Source: Cylicocyclus nassatus
Taxonomy: Eukaryota > Nematoda > Chromadorea > Rhabditida > Strongylidae
NCBI GenBank assembly: GCA_958299035.1
Contig: CATQJL010000112.1
Span: 43,652,833-43,716,832 of the forward strand
DNA length: 64,000 bases
Direction of reading: 5' to 3'
Positions 35,849-45,281 of this stretch are shown piece by piece. How positions within the stretch are numbered: position 1 is the stretch's first letter; each line of letters opens with the position of its first letter. The notes beneath the pieces are model-generated. The model saw nothing but the letters and a program-made list of their open reading frames with translations, did no database searches and was not told where the DNA came from. The position numbers and the translations under genes were made by a program.

Positions 35849-36648
35849 TGAATGTGTTGAAATTCATAGTCGTTTTATCGCGAAACATCACTATGTTCCT
35901 TACCTTCACTAGGCAGAATTAGGTTATGAGCCGATCATACCATTTTCTAAAGTGACTGTTATATTCCACACTGTGGTTGTAAAATTGTGAAAACAACTTT
36001 TCGCACGTTTGAGGAGTACTGCATGAAGCGATGTTTATGTTGAAGTAAGTTAAAAGTTCGTACGAAAAATGTGGGATACTGCACCACTTCACGCTTGGAT
36101 CCCCACATATGGAAGTGATGAATGATCGCATCACCGATGTGGCCGTAGTTCCGCTAAGAAATGCATGATGTTCTAGTTTTCTGCGCCTGCCTAGGCGTTG
36201 CTGGTGTCTAATCTTTAGAAGCGTTTGCAAGAGTAACGGTAGCGGGAGGTTTCTGTTATATCTTTGCGTGATGAGGGTCGAGAAAATGATTCTCGCGTTT
36301 TGAGAATAACAGGCATAGGATTATGAATCTAAACAACGGATATAATATTCAATAAATCGTCGATGGTCCTGGTAATAAGGCCATGAGGTACCCAGGCCAT
36401 GAGGTACACTGTGCTTCTTACTCAAAAGCCATCTCCTTCATAATAAAGAGATAAGTGTCACGCTGATTGCGGTTTAAAATTGCCAACTGTAGCTTTGCAA
36501 CTTTTTTCATGGCTTCTTCCTTCTTGATTAAGGCGCATCCAGAAGCATTGTGTGCAGTCGTCCTCACCCACTAGTGGCACAGTGGATAATTTCGAATTCG
36601 AACTGCAACGGGCGGTCGCGACAGAGCGTGGCAGACGCCACCCTCAGC
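35849..36648. other. no supported gene
   Basis: A minus-strand 103-codon frame (35919-36230) lacks a recognised motif. A 15 bp unit AGGCCATGAGGTACC is duplicated near 36379-36408. Confidence 0.35.
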
Positions 36649-36652
36649 TTGA

Positions 36653-36971
36653 AGGCACCGTCCACCCAGATTCTCGACTTCCAGGTTTTTGTCGTTTCAG
36701 GGCCTTCTCATGTCCCTGATTCCAAATATGAAGTCGAAAATCCCGAAAATTCCCATTCCGAAGAGCCCACAGGCCGGCTTTCCAAAACGGTGATTCGATG
36801 AGCGCGCACAAATGGGCGGGCATGGATCGGGGTCCTCGCGCATCTTCGCTATTCCGAAGCGATTTTCTCGCTTCCATTTTGAGCAGCAACTTGGGCATTG
36901 ACTTGATAGGAGGCCCTACTGTTATATGCTGCCAAAAGCTCAGCACCCTCAACTTAGGGTGGACGGTGCCT
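36653..36971. mobile_element. TTAA-target foldback MITE, copy 6 of 9
   Basis: The ends AGGCACCGTCCACCCAG and TAGGGTGGACGGTGCCT are inverted and flanked by TTGA (36649-36652) and TTAA (36972-36975). Same subfamily as 16345-16687, in opposite orientation. Confidence 0.85.
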
Positions 36972-37283
36972 TTAAGCTTGCACTTGTTTTTTTGTTTTTC
37001 TGTTGTTAAAGCCTGCTTCTTGTGACTCAGCTATGTACCTGATCAGAATTCACGATTTCAATGTTGTTGAGCGATATTTCCTACTTCCATCCTTCAACTC
37101 TATATTCAGGTAAGCTTGGAGATACGATGAAGATTGGAAAGTTTCGCTTGAACATTCGTTTTTGTTAATTGACATGTGCTGAGCTGTTGCTTAGGTATAT
37201 TTCATCTCACCAATCACCCTCTTGGAATGATATCCACGAAAGTCCCCGCGAAATGGGCTTTTCGTGCAAATAAAATGGACTTA

Positions 37284-37512
37284 AGGGCTGGGCATACTTC
37301 ACGCGATTTCTGTCGCGACGCGATTTGGCAGTTCGCCAGAAGTCTTCATATCCACACTAGCAAACTGCACATGCACAGTGTGTATAACTTACGTAGATTG
37401 ACAAAATGCCCTATCTTATATACATATAGAATGTGCCTACAGTGAGTTATGGACAGTTGGAATATTGCCAAATCGCGTCGCGACTGAAATCGCGTGAAGT
37501 ATGCCTGGCCCT
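37284..37512. mobile_element. Harbinger-type MITE, copy 3
   Basis: The ends AGGGCTGGGCATACTTCACG and CGTGAAGTATGCCTGGCCCT are inverted, with TTA at 37281-37283 and 37513-37515. Internal GTCGCGACGCGATTTGGCA faces GCCAAATCGCGTCGCGAC. Confidence 0.9.
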
Positions 37513-37515
37513 TTA

Positions 37516-38557
37516 GTCCATGCGGTGCGATAAGATATCGCATTGGCGAATACATTCATTCCATGTAAAACTTCTTCAGCAAACCTTCCTCCAACTTGCC
37601 TCAACCTGTTTAATCATTCTTGCAAACTCAATTCCACCAAATATTTAATTAGGCTGACCTAACATTACAGTGTCTGTCACGTGGATATTCTATTCTTCCC
37701 CATTTCGTTACAATTCACAAAATGTCACTTATTATCGATGACTGTGCATCTGAATTACTTCCAGAACTAAAATTCAAGTAGAATCCGGGCCTTTGCTTTT
37801 CAAAACTATGAATTAGCACTGAGTCAAATTCACATGTAGAGCTTTCTGCAGAAAGCAAACTTTGCTAGACTTTCACTGCAATCTGTTTAAAGTGCTTACC
37901 TCATAGGAAACCTTGCGCTACACTACAACCCAAAGTGTTTTTTGAATCGTAAAAACTGCGAATCTGCAAAAGATGACTTCGCGAATGTTCTACTTTAGCT
38001 CTTTTTTATCTTTTAACATTAATGTTTAAATGTCTAGGTAGTTGAATGCATGAACTATTCCTAGTAAGATATTTTTTTACAAAGTTTTTCTTGCTAGCTA
38101 GCGGCACTCATTAATTCTTGCGACCAATCTTAAACTCGCGTTTAAAATGCCGTTCTTTGAGGTCGATTCTACGAGATTAGTCGAAAGATAGCTTCTAATT
38201 GTAAGTAACTATCTTAAAACTCAAATCTCTTTTGTTTTTTGAATAGAAATCATAAGTTTTGGTTGACGATTTGAAGAGTATTCAATTTGCATAGCAATTT
38301 TCGCATCGACCTGATACTTGGAAGCATTTGAGTTTGTTAGCAAGTATTCTGATGAATTTAACCTTCTCCCATGATTTTTATAGCGTTTATATAGATTTAG
38401 AAAGAAACGCGTATTTCAGATTTCATAAAAGACGTGAAACTTTTTCCACTCTCTTTTACCTCAAAATAGAGCCTAAAGAACATATTCTCAAAAAACCGCA
38501 ATTAAAAGTGTGCAAAAAGGTCAAAAACGGGCTTAGTCCCAACTCACCTTGCTGCTG
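37516..38557. other. no supported gene
   Basis: AT-rich; short frames only; no repeat seen. Confidence 0.4.
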
Positions 38558-38820
38558 GGAGTAAAATGGGTTTTCAAGTCCATTTAAAATGGAGGTAAAT
38601 TCCATTTTGCCCCATTCTAAATGGACTTTTCGCATGATCATTTCGCAAGCGAAAGCTCAGGTAGGGTTGAATCATTTTCATCACACCGCTTTGCCTCGTG
38701 GTTGCGATGAGATGAAAATCTTTGGATAACGCTAGCAAATGTAGATTTCGAACACTTTCTATCGCGAACGAATAAAATGGGGTTTGAAAGTCCATTTTCC
38801 TCCATTATGGACTTTCGTGG
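38558..38820. repeat. paired AAAATGG..GTCCATTTT blocks
   Basis: Two blocks (38561-38640 and 38772-38815) each carry TAAAATGGG..TTTCAAGTCCATTT-like sequence that is itself partly palindromic, with further AAATGGAC/GTCCATTT copies between. Probably a decayed foldback element; ends not resolved. Confidence 0.55.
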
Positions 38821-38863
38821 ACATCATTCCTGCATCGTTCCTCCAAGCCTGCATTGAAACTGA

Positions 38864-39345
38864 CTCAGACAAATGACCGGAACTTCGCAGAGAGCTTGCG
38901 GAAGTTCCGCCGGGTCACCCGCGGAAGTTCCGAAATAAGGTCCTGCGGAAGTTCCGAAGAATGTCAACCACAACAGCAAAAAAGAACACCGAAGATTTGA
39001 ACCTTACTCTGTTGACTATGAGACTCACCTGCTATCTTCTGCACTACGACTGACATGTTCGATAATGCACTCTAGTTGTTAACGAGGCCACATCACGAAA
39101 CAACACATTCAAATTCCTGCGGAAGTTCTGGCAGGCCAAAATGCTGCGGAACCTCTGGCATTTTTCGGAATTCCGCAGGATTTTGAAGAGGGTTCTGCAG
39201 AAGTTTCGGTTTTCAACCAGTTTGGCATGAAAATCCCGCTGAAGTTCCGATTTTCAACGTTTTCATTTTTGCAATAGTTAACAAAGTTCTGCGGAACTTC
39301 TGCAAATTTGGCTTGTCCTGCGGAAGTTCCGGTGATTTGTCTGAG
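38864..39345. mobile_element. foldback element filled with a GCGGAAGTTCC motif
   Basis: The terminal CTCAGACAAATGACCGGAAC pairs with GTTCCGGTGATTTGTCTGAG. Between them about eleven copies or variants of TGCGGAAGTTCCG occur in both orientations, irregularly spaced. Arrays of short motifs next to termini are known in several transposon families as transposase-binding sites; that role here is inference. No clear target duplication. Confidence 0.8.
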
Positions 39346-40029
39346 GAGTTGCAGAATCGAGAATAGTAGGGTTTCGCTTCACATGTGTAGAAGATAGGCC
39401 TTTGTACAACCTTCGTTCTACGATTGATATAAGAACGGTGGCCGCCAAGGCCACCACCATGCGCGCTCTGCCGCGGAGCAGAAATTCAAACAGCTGGAAA
39501 ACCCCGCCGCAGGGCATTACTTTCCCAGCTTTCCGACCGTTTCTTGCTTGTAGTCGAACGTTTTGGCCTCGCGTTTGCGCAATGGCGTGAAGGGGGCGGA
39601 GCACTTTTGAAATACAAAAAACCCAAAACTCCCACCTTTTTCGGAAATGCTTTAACCAATACCAACATTGTGAACGAGGTTTCATTTACTGAGATGTAGT
39701 TTTAGGCATTGTCAGCCGTACCTATTCTGTCATTTGCAAAGCACTATTTAAATGATTTCAATTTTGAGGTGCTGATATATGCCAGAAACAGGGAGAGTCT
39801 CAAAAATGTGTAAAGTGGAACCCCGTAGCGATGCGCTACGTTCAAGAGATCAAGCTTCTTTGACGTGGGGAGATTTTTGAATGCTTCTCAGGATCACCCA
39901 TTTACAGATTAGGGTTATAAGAGTTTTCAAGGCCGCAAAATCATATATTTCAGTAGTTTATGTGCGACAAAAAGTATGTTTCGAAAGTGTGCTTTCTGCG
40001 CCGAATGATGCCCCAACCGAAAAAAGGAC
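39346..40029. other. GC-rich patch, no supported gene
   Basis: A GC-rich segment at 39430-39600 produces overlapping frames on both strands (135 codons minus, 62 plus) without recognisable domains. Confidence 0.35.
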
Positions 40030-40610
40030 TTTTACAGCAAATTTGCCTATGAGTTTGAGGCAAGTTTGAAAAAGAGGGGCCGCATGCGTTAACATCCCCG
40101 TTGAAGAGAGGGACGCAGCTTTGGAGAAAGCTTTATTTTCAGAAGCTCCAAACATCTGGATTTTTCGCTGTCTTCCGTGTTTCTACACTTTGCTATAATC
40201 ATATTGAACAGGAATTGTACAAGTCGCATAAGCTTTTGTATAATTTGACGATCTCCGGCGACCGATCGTCTTTTCTTCGAAATGATTTTTCTTTTTTCGA
40301 AATTGATGACAACATTCCAAAACTGCACTGATTATCAAATGAATTTGCAGAAAAACGTTCGGCTGCCAAGGATCATCAGGGGATATCGTACAAAAAGCTG
40401 CAAAATGCGGCTTGTACAACTTCTCGCCCTTGTTTAATATAGCTATACTAAAGGGTAGTAACACTTGCGGACGGAACAAGAAATTCAGATGTCCAAAGCT
40501 TGAGAGTACGAAGTTTTCTCTCGAGCTGCGTCTCCCACAGCAGAGATGTTAATGCATGCAGCCCTTGTTCTTGAGTTTTGCAACAAAGAATTGCAAAGCA
40601 TTCCTGAAAA
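40030..40610. mobile_element. diverged foldback element
   Basis: Left arm blocks GGGGCCGCATGCGTTAACATC and GGACGCAGCTTTGGAGAAAGC face right arm blocks GATGTTAATGCATGCAGCCC and TCTCTCGAGCTGCGTCTCCC. The outer parts (TTGAGGCAAGTTTG versus CTTGTTCTTGAGTTTTGC) continue the pairing. Boundaries are approximate and no target duplication is resolved. Confidence 0.6.
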
Positions 40611-41098
40611 ATTGATTTTTGTGTGTCATACGTCCGGTAATGATTTGAAGTAAGTTATAACTTCATTTGTTTGTTTATTAGACTTTTTTGCAGGAGAAAT
40701 CAGATGGGATGTTATATTCAGAAAATCCAAGAACCGTGAAAACCAGGATGGAGAAATGATATCATATTTGCATTCCCCACGATACTAAGTATATAGTATC
40801 ATTATGATCGTACTAATTAGTTTCTTTTGTACAACATTTACTTACTTGAGTTTGTGGTGGGTTTTTTACAATATTACTTTGAATATGCCAATAAGTTCTG
40901 TATCACGTTTGCTTATCTCGAGGGAAATGGTGTTTGCTCTTTGCACTGGAAATCTATTTTTATATTTTCCACGAAAATACGAAGCCACCATTCTTCTCCA
41001 ATCTCACTTCAAAATTGTAGCTTTTCTCATCACAAGAAGAAGCTGGTAGAAGAAGTACTGAGCAAGCAATGTTATGAAAGAGAAGCGGCTGACAACAC
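40611..41098. other. no supported gene
   Basis: Two overlapping plus-strand frames (40804-41049, 40827-41102), one hydrophobic, neither recognised. Confidence 0.3.
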
Positions 41099-41102
41099 TT
41101 AA

Positions 41103-41550
41103 AGGCAATGTCCGGGCAAAAACTCGATTTTGAGATTTTGTGCTTACCCGGGCCTATTCGCTATGCTGAATCCGAAAATCCACATTGGAGAGCGCGAAAA
41201 CGACGAAAAACGGCTCTAACACTGGAGGGAAATCAGCAAGTGGGCGGGGTCTTCTCCACTGTGAATTCACGCTTCCAGCTTCCAGAGCAATTTTCTCGAA
41301 TCCGTTAGCCGCCCTGACATCACTACCGAACAAGTGCAAACGAATGACTTGAAACCGGAATCAAAAAGATCGCCCCCGAAGCTGGGAGCGTGAATTCACA
41401 GTGGGGAAGACCCCGCCCACTTGCTAATTTCCCTCCAGTGTTAGAGCCGTTTTCGCGCTCTCCAATGTGGATTTTCGGATTTCGGAGCATAGCGAATAGG
41501 CCCGGGTAAGCACAAAATCTCAAAATCGAGTTTTTGCCCGGACACTGCCT
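41103..41550. mobile_element. TTAA-target foldback MITE, copy 7 of 9
   Basis: The ends AGGCAATGTCCGGGCAAAAA and TTTTTGCCCGGACACTGCCT are inverted over roughly 150 bp, with perfect TTAA at 41099-41102 and 41551-41554. The closest relative of copy 5 at 20686-21139. Confidence 0.92.
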
Positions 41551-41766
41551 TTAAAAGCTAGCACCGAACTAAGGTTTAGAGAAATCTCTGGATTCTTCGC
41601 AGAACTGATGGTTGATCAAAGTTCCCGAGGCGAACGGGTGTACGTGTCGCGCAGTACCTTCATGGAATACGTCTGGTCGGCTTAACAAAAGCAACGAAAA
41701 AGGGATGAAGGAGCGCACGAATGCACAACTCTCCTGATACATGGAGCAGGACAGCGTTTATTCTCA

Positions 41767-42008
41767 CAAGGCTCGACACAGATGGCTTATAAGCAAGCTG
41801 GGTACGTTTTTGGGACAAAAAGCAAAGGGGATATCGTTTCTCTCGCCGAAAACACAACTTAAAGCACGTTTTTTGGTCAATGTTTCGTTGTTTTTTCCAG
41901 GTTTTATTACGTCCAGGGTCTAAGGTCAAAGTGGACTTCGTAAAATCTTGCGATAGTCAAGAAGGAGTTCGTTTTTTGCATTTTCCAAAAATCCTCGTAC
42001 CGAGCCCA
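41767..42008 (-). mobile_element. hAT-type MITE, copy 3
   Basis: In reverse orientation it follows the 18115-18357 copy block by block (TGCAAAAAACGAA, TTTTACGAAGTCCACTTTGA, CCCCTTTGCTTTTTGTCCCA, CAGCTTGCTTATAAGCCA) and ends in CTCGGTACGAGG / GGCTCGACAC. A target duplication is no longer evident. Confidence 0.75.
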
Positions 42009-42009
42009 A

Positions 42010-42220
42010 TTCTTCGACCCCGTTCAGAATGAAGCTTTCCTTAGTAAAAAAACCGGAGTGAAGGAATGACGTCAAAGTGAATGAAATTTACGAGAAGAAC
42101 GCTTATATACTTTCAAAATCTTCATCTTGCACCGCTTAACAACACATGCGGGTGATTGGTGCAGCATGTAGCACACTTCCGGCACAGTTCGAGCGCTGTG
42201 CTGAGACCGTTTCAAAGCTT
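42010..42220 (+). repeat. diverged repeat unit, related to 42590-42800 and 47340-47600
   Basis: Contains CACCGCTTAACAACACATGC and TTCCGGCACAGTTCGAGCGC, which align with CCGCCGCTTAAAACCGCATGC and GTTCCGGCACATTTCCAGCGC at 42715-42785. A low-copy dispersed repeat. Confidence 0.5.
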
Positions 42221-42409
42221 ACGATCGGTATTCCAGTGAATTAATGCATGATAGCTGAAAAGTCGAAGCGTGATCAAAACATTTTTCTCGCTATGCGCAT
42301 TTAGAACAATTTCATTTGTAGAAGTGCAAACAAACATCAGCCCACATTTGTTAAGCATTCTTTGGACTGCTTGAAGCTTTACCGGGAGGCGCTCGTTACG
42401 TGTGGGTGG

Positions 42410-42527
42410 CATATTTTTGTTCAGACCTACTTCATTTGCTAAAGCCGCTGCCTAGTTCTGCATCTGCCTTGAAAGGGGCACAGATAGCTTTCTACAACAC
42501 ATGAAGTAGGTCTGAAGAAAAATATCG
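42410..42527. repeat. 118 bp inverted repeat
   Basis: ATATTTTTGTTCAGACCTAC TTCAT (42411-42435) faces ATGAAGTAGGTCTGAAGAAA AATAT (42502-42526); 25 bp arms with one mismatch. A small MITE or hairpin. Confidence 0.75.
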
Positions 42528-42589
42528 AAGGGAGAATGAACGAGCGCAGGAAGACACATCTTCTTGGCTGTATAGGAGTAGAACTGCGC

Positions 42590-42800
42590 ACATTCTCTAA
42601 CCTCGCTTCAAGATCAAAGCTCTTCCCATAAAAAGAGGAAGCGAAGTAGAGAAATGAGGAATTCCAAGAAAATAAGTGAATTCCAAGAAAAAACCTTTAA
42701 AAGGATCAAAAAAGTCCAACTTCCGCCGCTTAAAACCGCATGCAGCGTTTGCAGCGCATGCGGCACAGTTCCGGCACATTTCCAGCGCAACATTAACAAG
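42590..42800 (-). repeat. dispersed repeat with GGAACTGTGC(C/G) motif
   Basis: On the minus strand it reads GCCGGAACTGTGCCGCATGC, then a conserved GCGGCGGAAGTTGGACTTTT and further matches through GATCTTGAAGCGAGGTTAGA. All of these align with the plus strand at 47380-47600. The alignment also preserves a readable NCAACAA-type peptide, which is probably incidental to the repeat. Confidence 0.6.
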
Positions 42801-43475
42801 TTTTTGAACACAATCTAGCGGTAATTGTTTGTTCATCGTATGCGTCGTATTTGCACGCACCTCCAGGTTATGCGTGCAAGTGCTGAGATGAGTGCTGTGA
42901 TTATCTTCTATCAGGGGACTTTTTGTGGGGCTCCTATAAATTGGTAAAGATTTCATTGGAAAATTCCTCCGAGTCATTAAGGCATGATAACAAAAAATTC
43001 TTTCCCAGATGTCCGTTAGCATATAAAATGTTACTGTAAAAGACTGTATGATAGAGGAGACGAACTGTACAAGTCGCTCCAGTGTTTTCGCAACTTTGAG
43101 TACTAGAGATCGTGCAGAGTCGAGTTTTCCAGGAGCCGCTTTGATCGGCATTGCAGACACGATTAAAGGGGCATTTGTCCATCTCTAAACAGTGAGCGTT
43201 TGAATTACAGTTTGTTCTTTTTTCAAATACCTTTTTCACTTCGTTGGCGAGATTATGCGCCAGCAGAAGAAACTTCTGGCTTGAAAGTTCCTCGAAGCAA
43301 CTTCAGTGATCTTTCTTGAAACTTCCTCAGTTCTCCTTAAAGTTTTGAATTCAGCTATGGCTGGCCTCAATCCGTCATTTATACATCTTGTTGGTAGTTT
43401 TCTAAACTCGCAAATAGTTCCGGTCCCTCGTGCAAGACTTTGGATTGGGTAAGATATCTGAGCCCGCAAGCTCAC
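42801..43475 (-). pseudogene. unrecognised, frameshifted protein-like region
   Basis: Three overlapping minus-strand frames are protein-like in succession. Frame one (43236-43475) has RPAIAEFKTLRRTEEVSRKI. Frame two (42934 to about 43320) has FLLLAHNLANEVKKVFEKR followed by a Cys-rich stretch (CNSNAHCLEMDKCPFNRVC). Frame three (from 43160 down into the repeat at 42800) has SARSLVLKVAKTLERLVQFV and IYRSPTKSPLIEDNHSTHLS. The succession suggests a decayed coding sequence, or exons read through introns. No domain is recognised. It is on the same strand as the larger fragment set at 45282-46789. Confidence 0.35.
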
Positions 43476-45281
43476 AAGAGCAGTCGCGTAGCACTTTGGA
43501 TTATTACAAACCGTTTCGTCGCAATCTGCTTGAGATAAACGCTTGTTTCAACTTGTTTCTAATTATTTATTTGTTTATTGATACACTATTCATGAATAGT
43601 GCGTCAGATCAAGGACACGCAATGAGATAAACATGTGACATGCTCAACACCTTAGAGGAAAAAGGAAAGTAACTCTCTATTGAGTGACGAGCCCGTGAAT
43701 TTTGTCTTCAAAGCCATTGTCATGCGAAGCGGAATTGAAAGTATAAGTACAAGTCCAAGCACATTGCGTGACGAAATAGAAATATACAGTCACTTTCGAG
43801 CGAAGAAAGAGGGATGAGCACCGGGGCGAATAAGCGAAGTCATGCGTGCTTGGCGGGTAGAAATCCTCGTTTGGCTTACCCCGGCAACGCTAACATCGGC
43901 CTAGATCACAATGATGATCAAGGATAAGAGATAACATATAAAACGACACGTTCATGACGATGTCATATTCAGAAGGTAAAACACAAAGCAGGGTATGTGA
44001 TACAACAGTCTCTGAGGTCAAGAGCATGTCAAAAAATAAGCAATGAAAAAGTAGACAAAACAAATTGGTAAAACTGAGTGTGTCAAAATTATCAAACACT
44101 ATAACCCAGAGAACAAGAAACTGAAAACAGAAACAACAAGGTATGGCTGATTTAGGCGCAGAGGGAATATAGGAATTTCGGCAAAACTGTATGGACTGAT
44201 TTCTACAAGCGCCGTACAAGGACCTCAGAAATCAAAACAGACGAGATAAACGTGACTCAAAAACGCAATCAACTTTTTAAGTAAGTAGTCGAGCAGCGGA
44301 GCATACAGTGAAGAGAATAAACAGCGCAAGACTAATCAACTCAACACTTTGAAAGAAGGAGGCAGAGCAAAACCGAGGTGAATTCGAAATTGACATATTT
44401 GATTTTCAACATCAGTTTTCTTCTTATTCTTTCTCTCTTCTCTCCCTCTCATTAAGCTTTCGACGGATTACTGCCACTCGCTCTGCATTCTTTTCCCCGG
44501 TCGTTCGCTCTACGGAGAGCATTTTTGTACACTGTCTAGAGTTTGCAAAAAGCGAGTGTGGAAAGGGGCCTAAAAATAGTGACAGGTTCTCCATTTATGG
44601 AATTCGCAGGTAAACCCCTGGGTCGTGGATGCGATTCAGAGATGTTTTGAAACTGGCTAGTCACCCTAGGGACTAGCTAGCTTGATGTGTTTTTGGAATA
44701 CTTCTTGAAGTATGACCTCCTTCAGCTTTTTCATGACCTTCCCCCATTCGTATCGTCTGGCCGTCGTGCTTACATTGCGTTATACCGCCTCGTACCAGTT
44801 CTGCAGAAGATCCCTTGTTGCTTTAATGTTGAATTACTTTCATACCTAATTTCACTGATGTATCTCTGCTACATGATACAGGCAGGTATTGAAAAAACAT
44901 ATGATCTCACCCTCGTCTCTGCACCATGCCGGATCGGGCCTTCACATGATTTTTCCAGTCATGGATTTTCCGTTTTTTTCAATTTGAGCAATGGTTTTTA
45001 TGAAATGGCATGTTTGTTTCAGATCTTACCTCTCTCATACTCTTACCTCTCTCTTTTAAGAAATGGCATAGTTCTTCCAGAACTTACCTCTCTCAGACTC
45101 TTGTCCAGGTACTTCGCCAAATGTCAGGTGTTCACACGAACCACCGAACATTATCTCCGTATTCGGCGTTGAGAATCCATGTCTTTCTTAAGAGCGTAAC
45201 TCGGGAAGTCAGATAGGTTCATGGATCTAGATCACCGCAAAATGCGACGGCATCCGACTTTTTTCGTAAGCCCATTCTTAC
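43476..45281. other. between two protein-like minus-strand blocks; no clear gene
   Basis: Frames include a hydrophobic minus ORF (43890-44219) and a 161-codon plus ORF (44687-45172), neither recognised. A minus-strand GTAAGT donor follows a short open stretch (TPNTEIMFGGSCEHLTFGEV) at about 45085-45180. A repeated CTTACCTCTCTC motif lies at 45024-45098, and a GC-richer patch at 43815-43900. Confidence 0.3.

Noticed and set aside
36568..36612. tRNA-like A box (GTGGCACAGTGGATAAT) followed by ATTCGAACT
   Set aside because: The spacing between the two boxes is too short for a tRNA and no acceptor stem pairs.
39278..39685. 135-codon minus-strand ORF
   Set aside because: Overlaps the motif-rich foldback and a GC-rich patch; no domain, no splice context, and a competing plus-strand frame is equally open.
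42597..43160. 187-codon minus-strand ORF as one intact protein
   Set aside because: Its C-terminal third is a dispersed repeat also found at 47.4 kb, and its N-terminus overlaps another protein-like frame; treated as a decayed region instead.
44687..45172. 161-codon plus-strand ORF
   Set aside because: No recognisable motif, starts at a non-ATG codon, and opposes minus-strand splice-like signals in the same interval.
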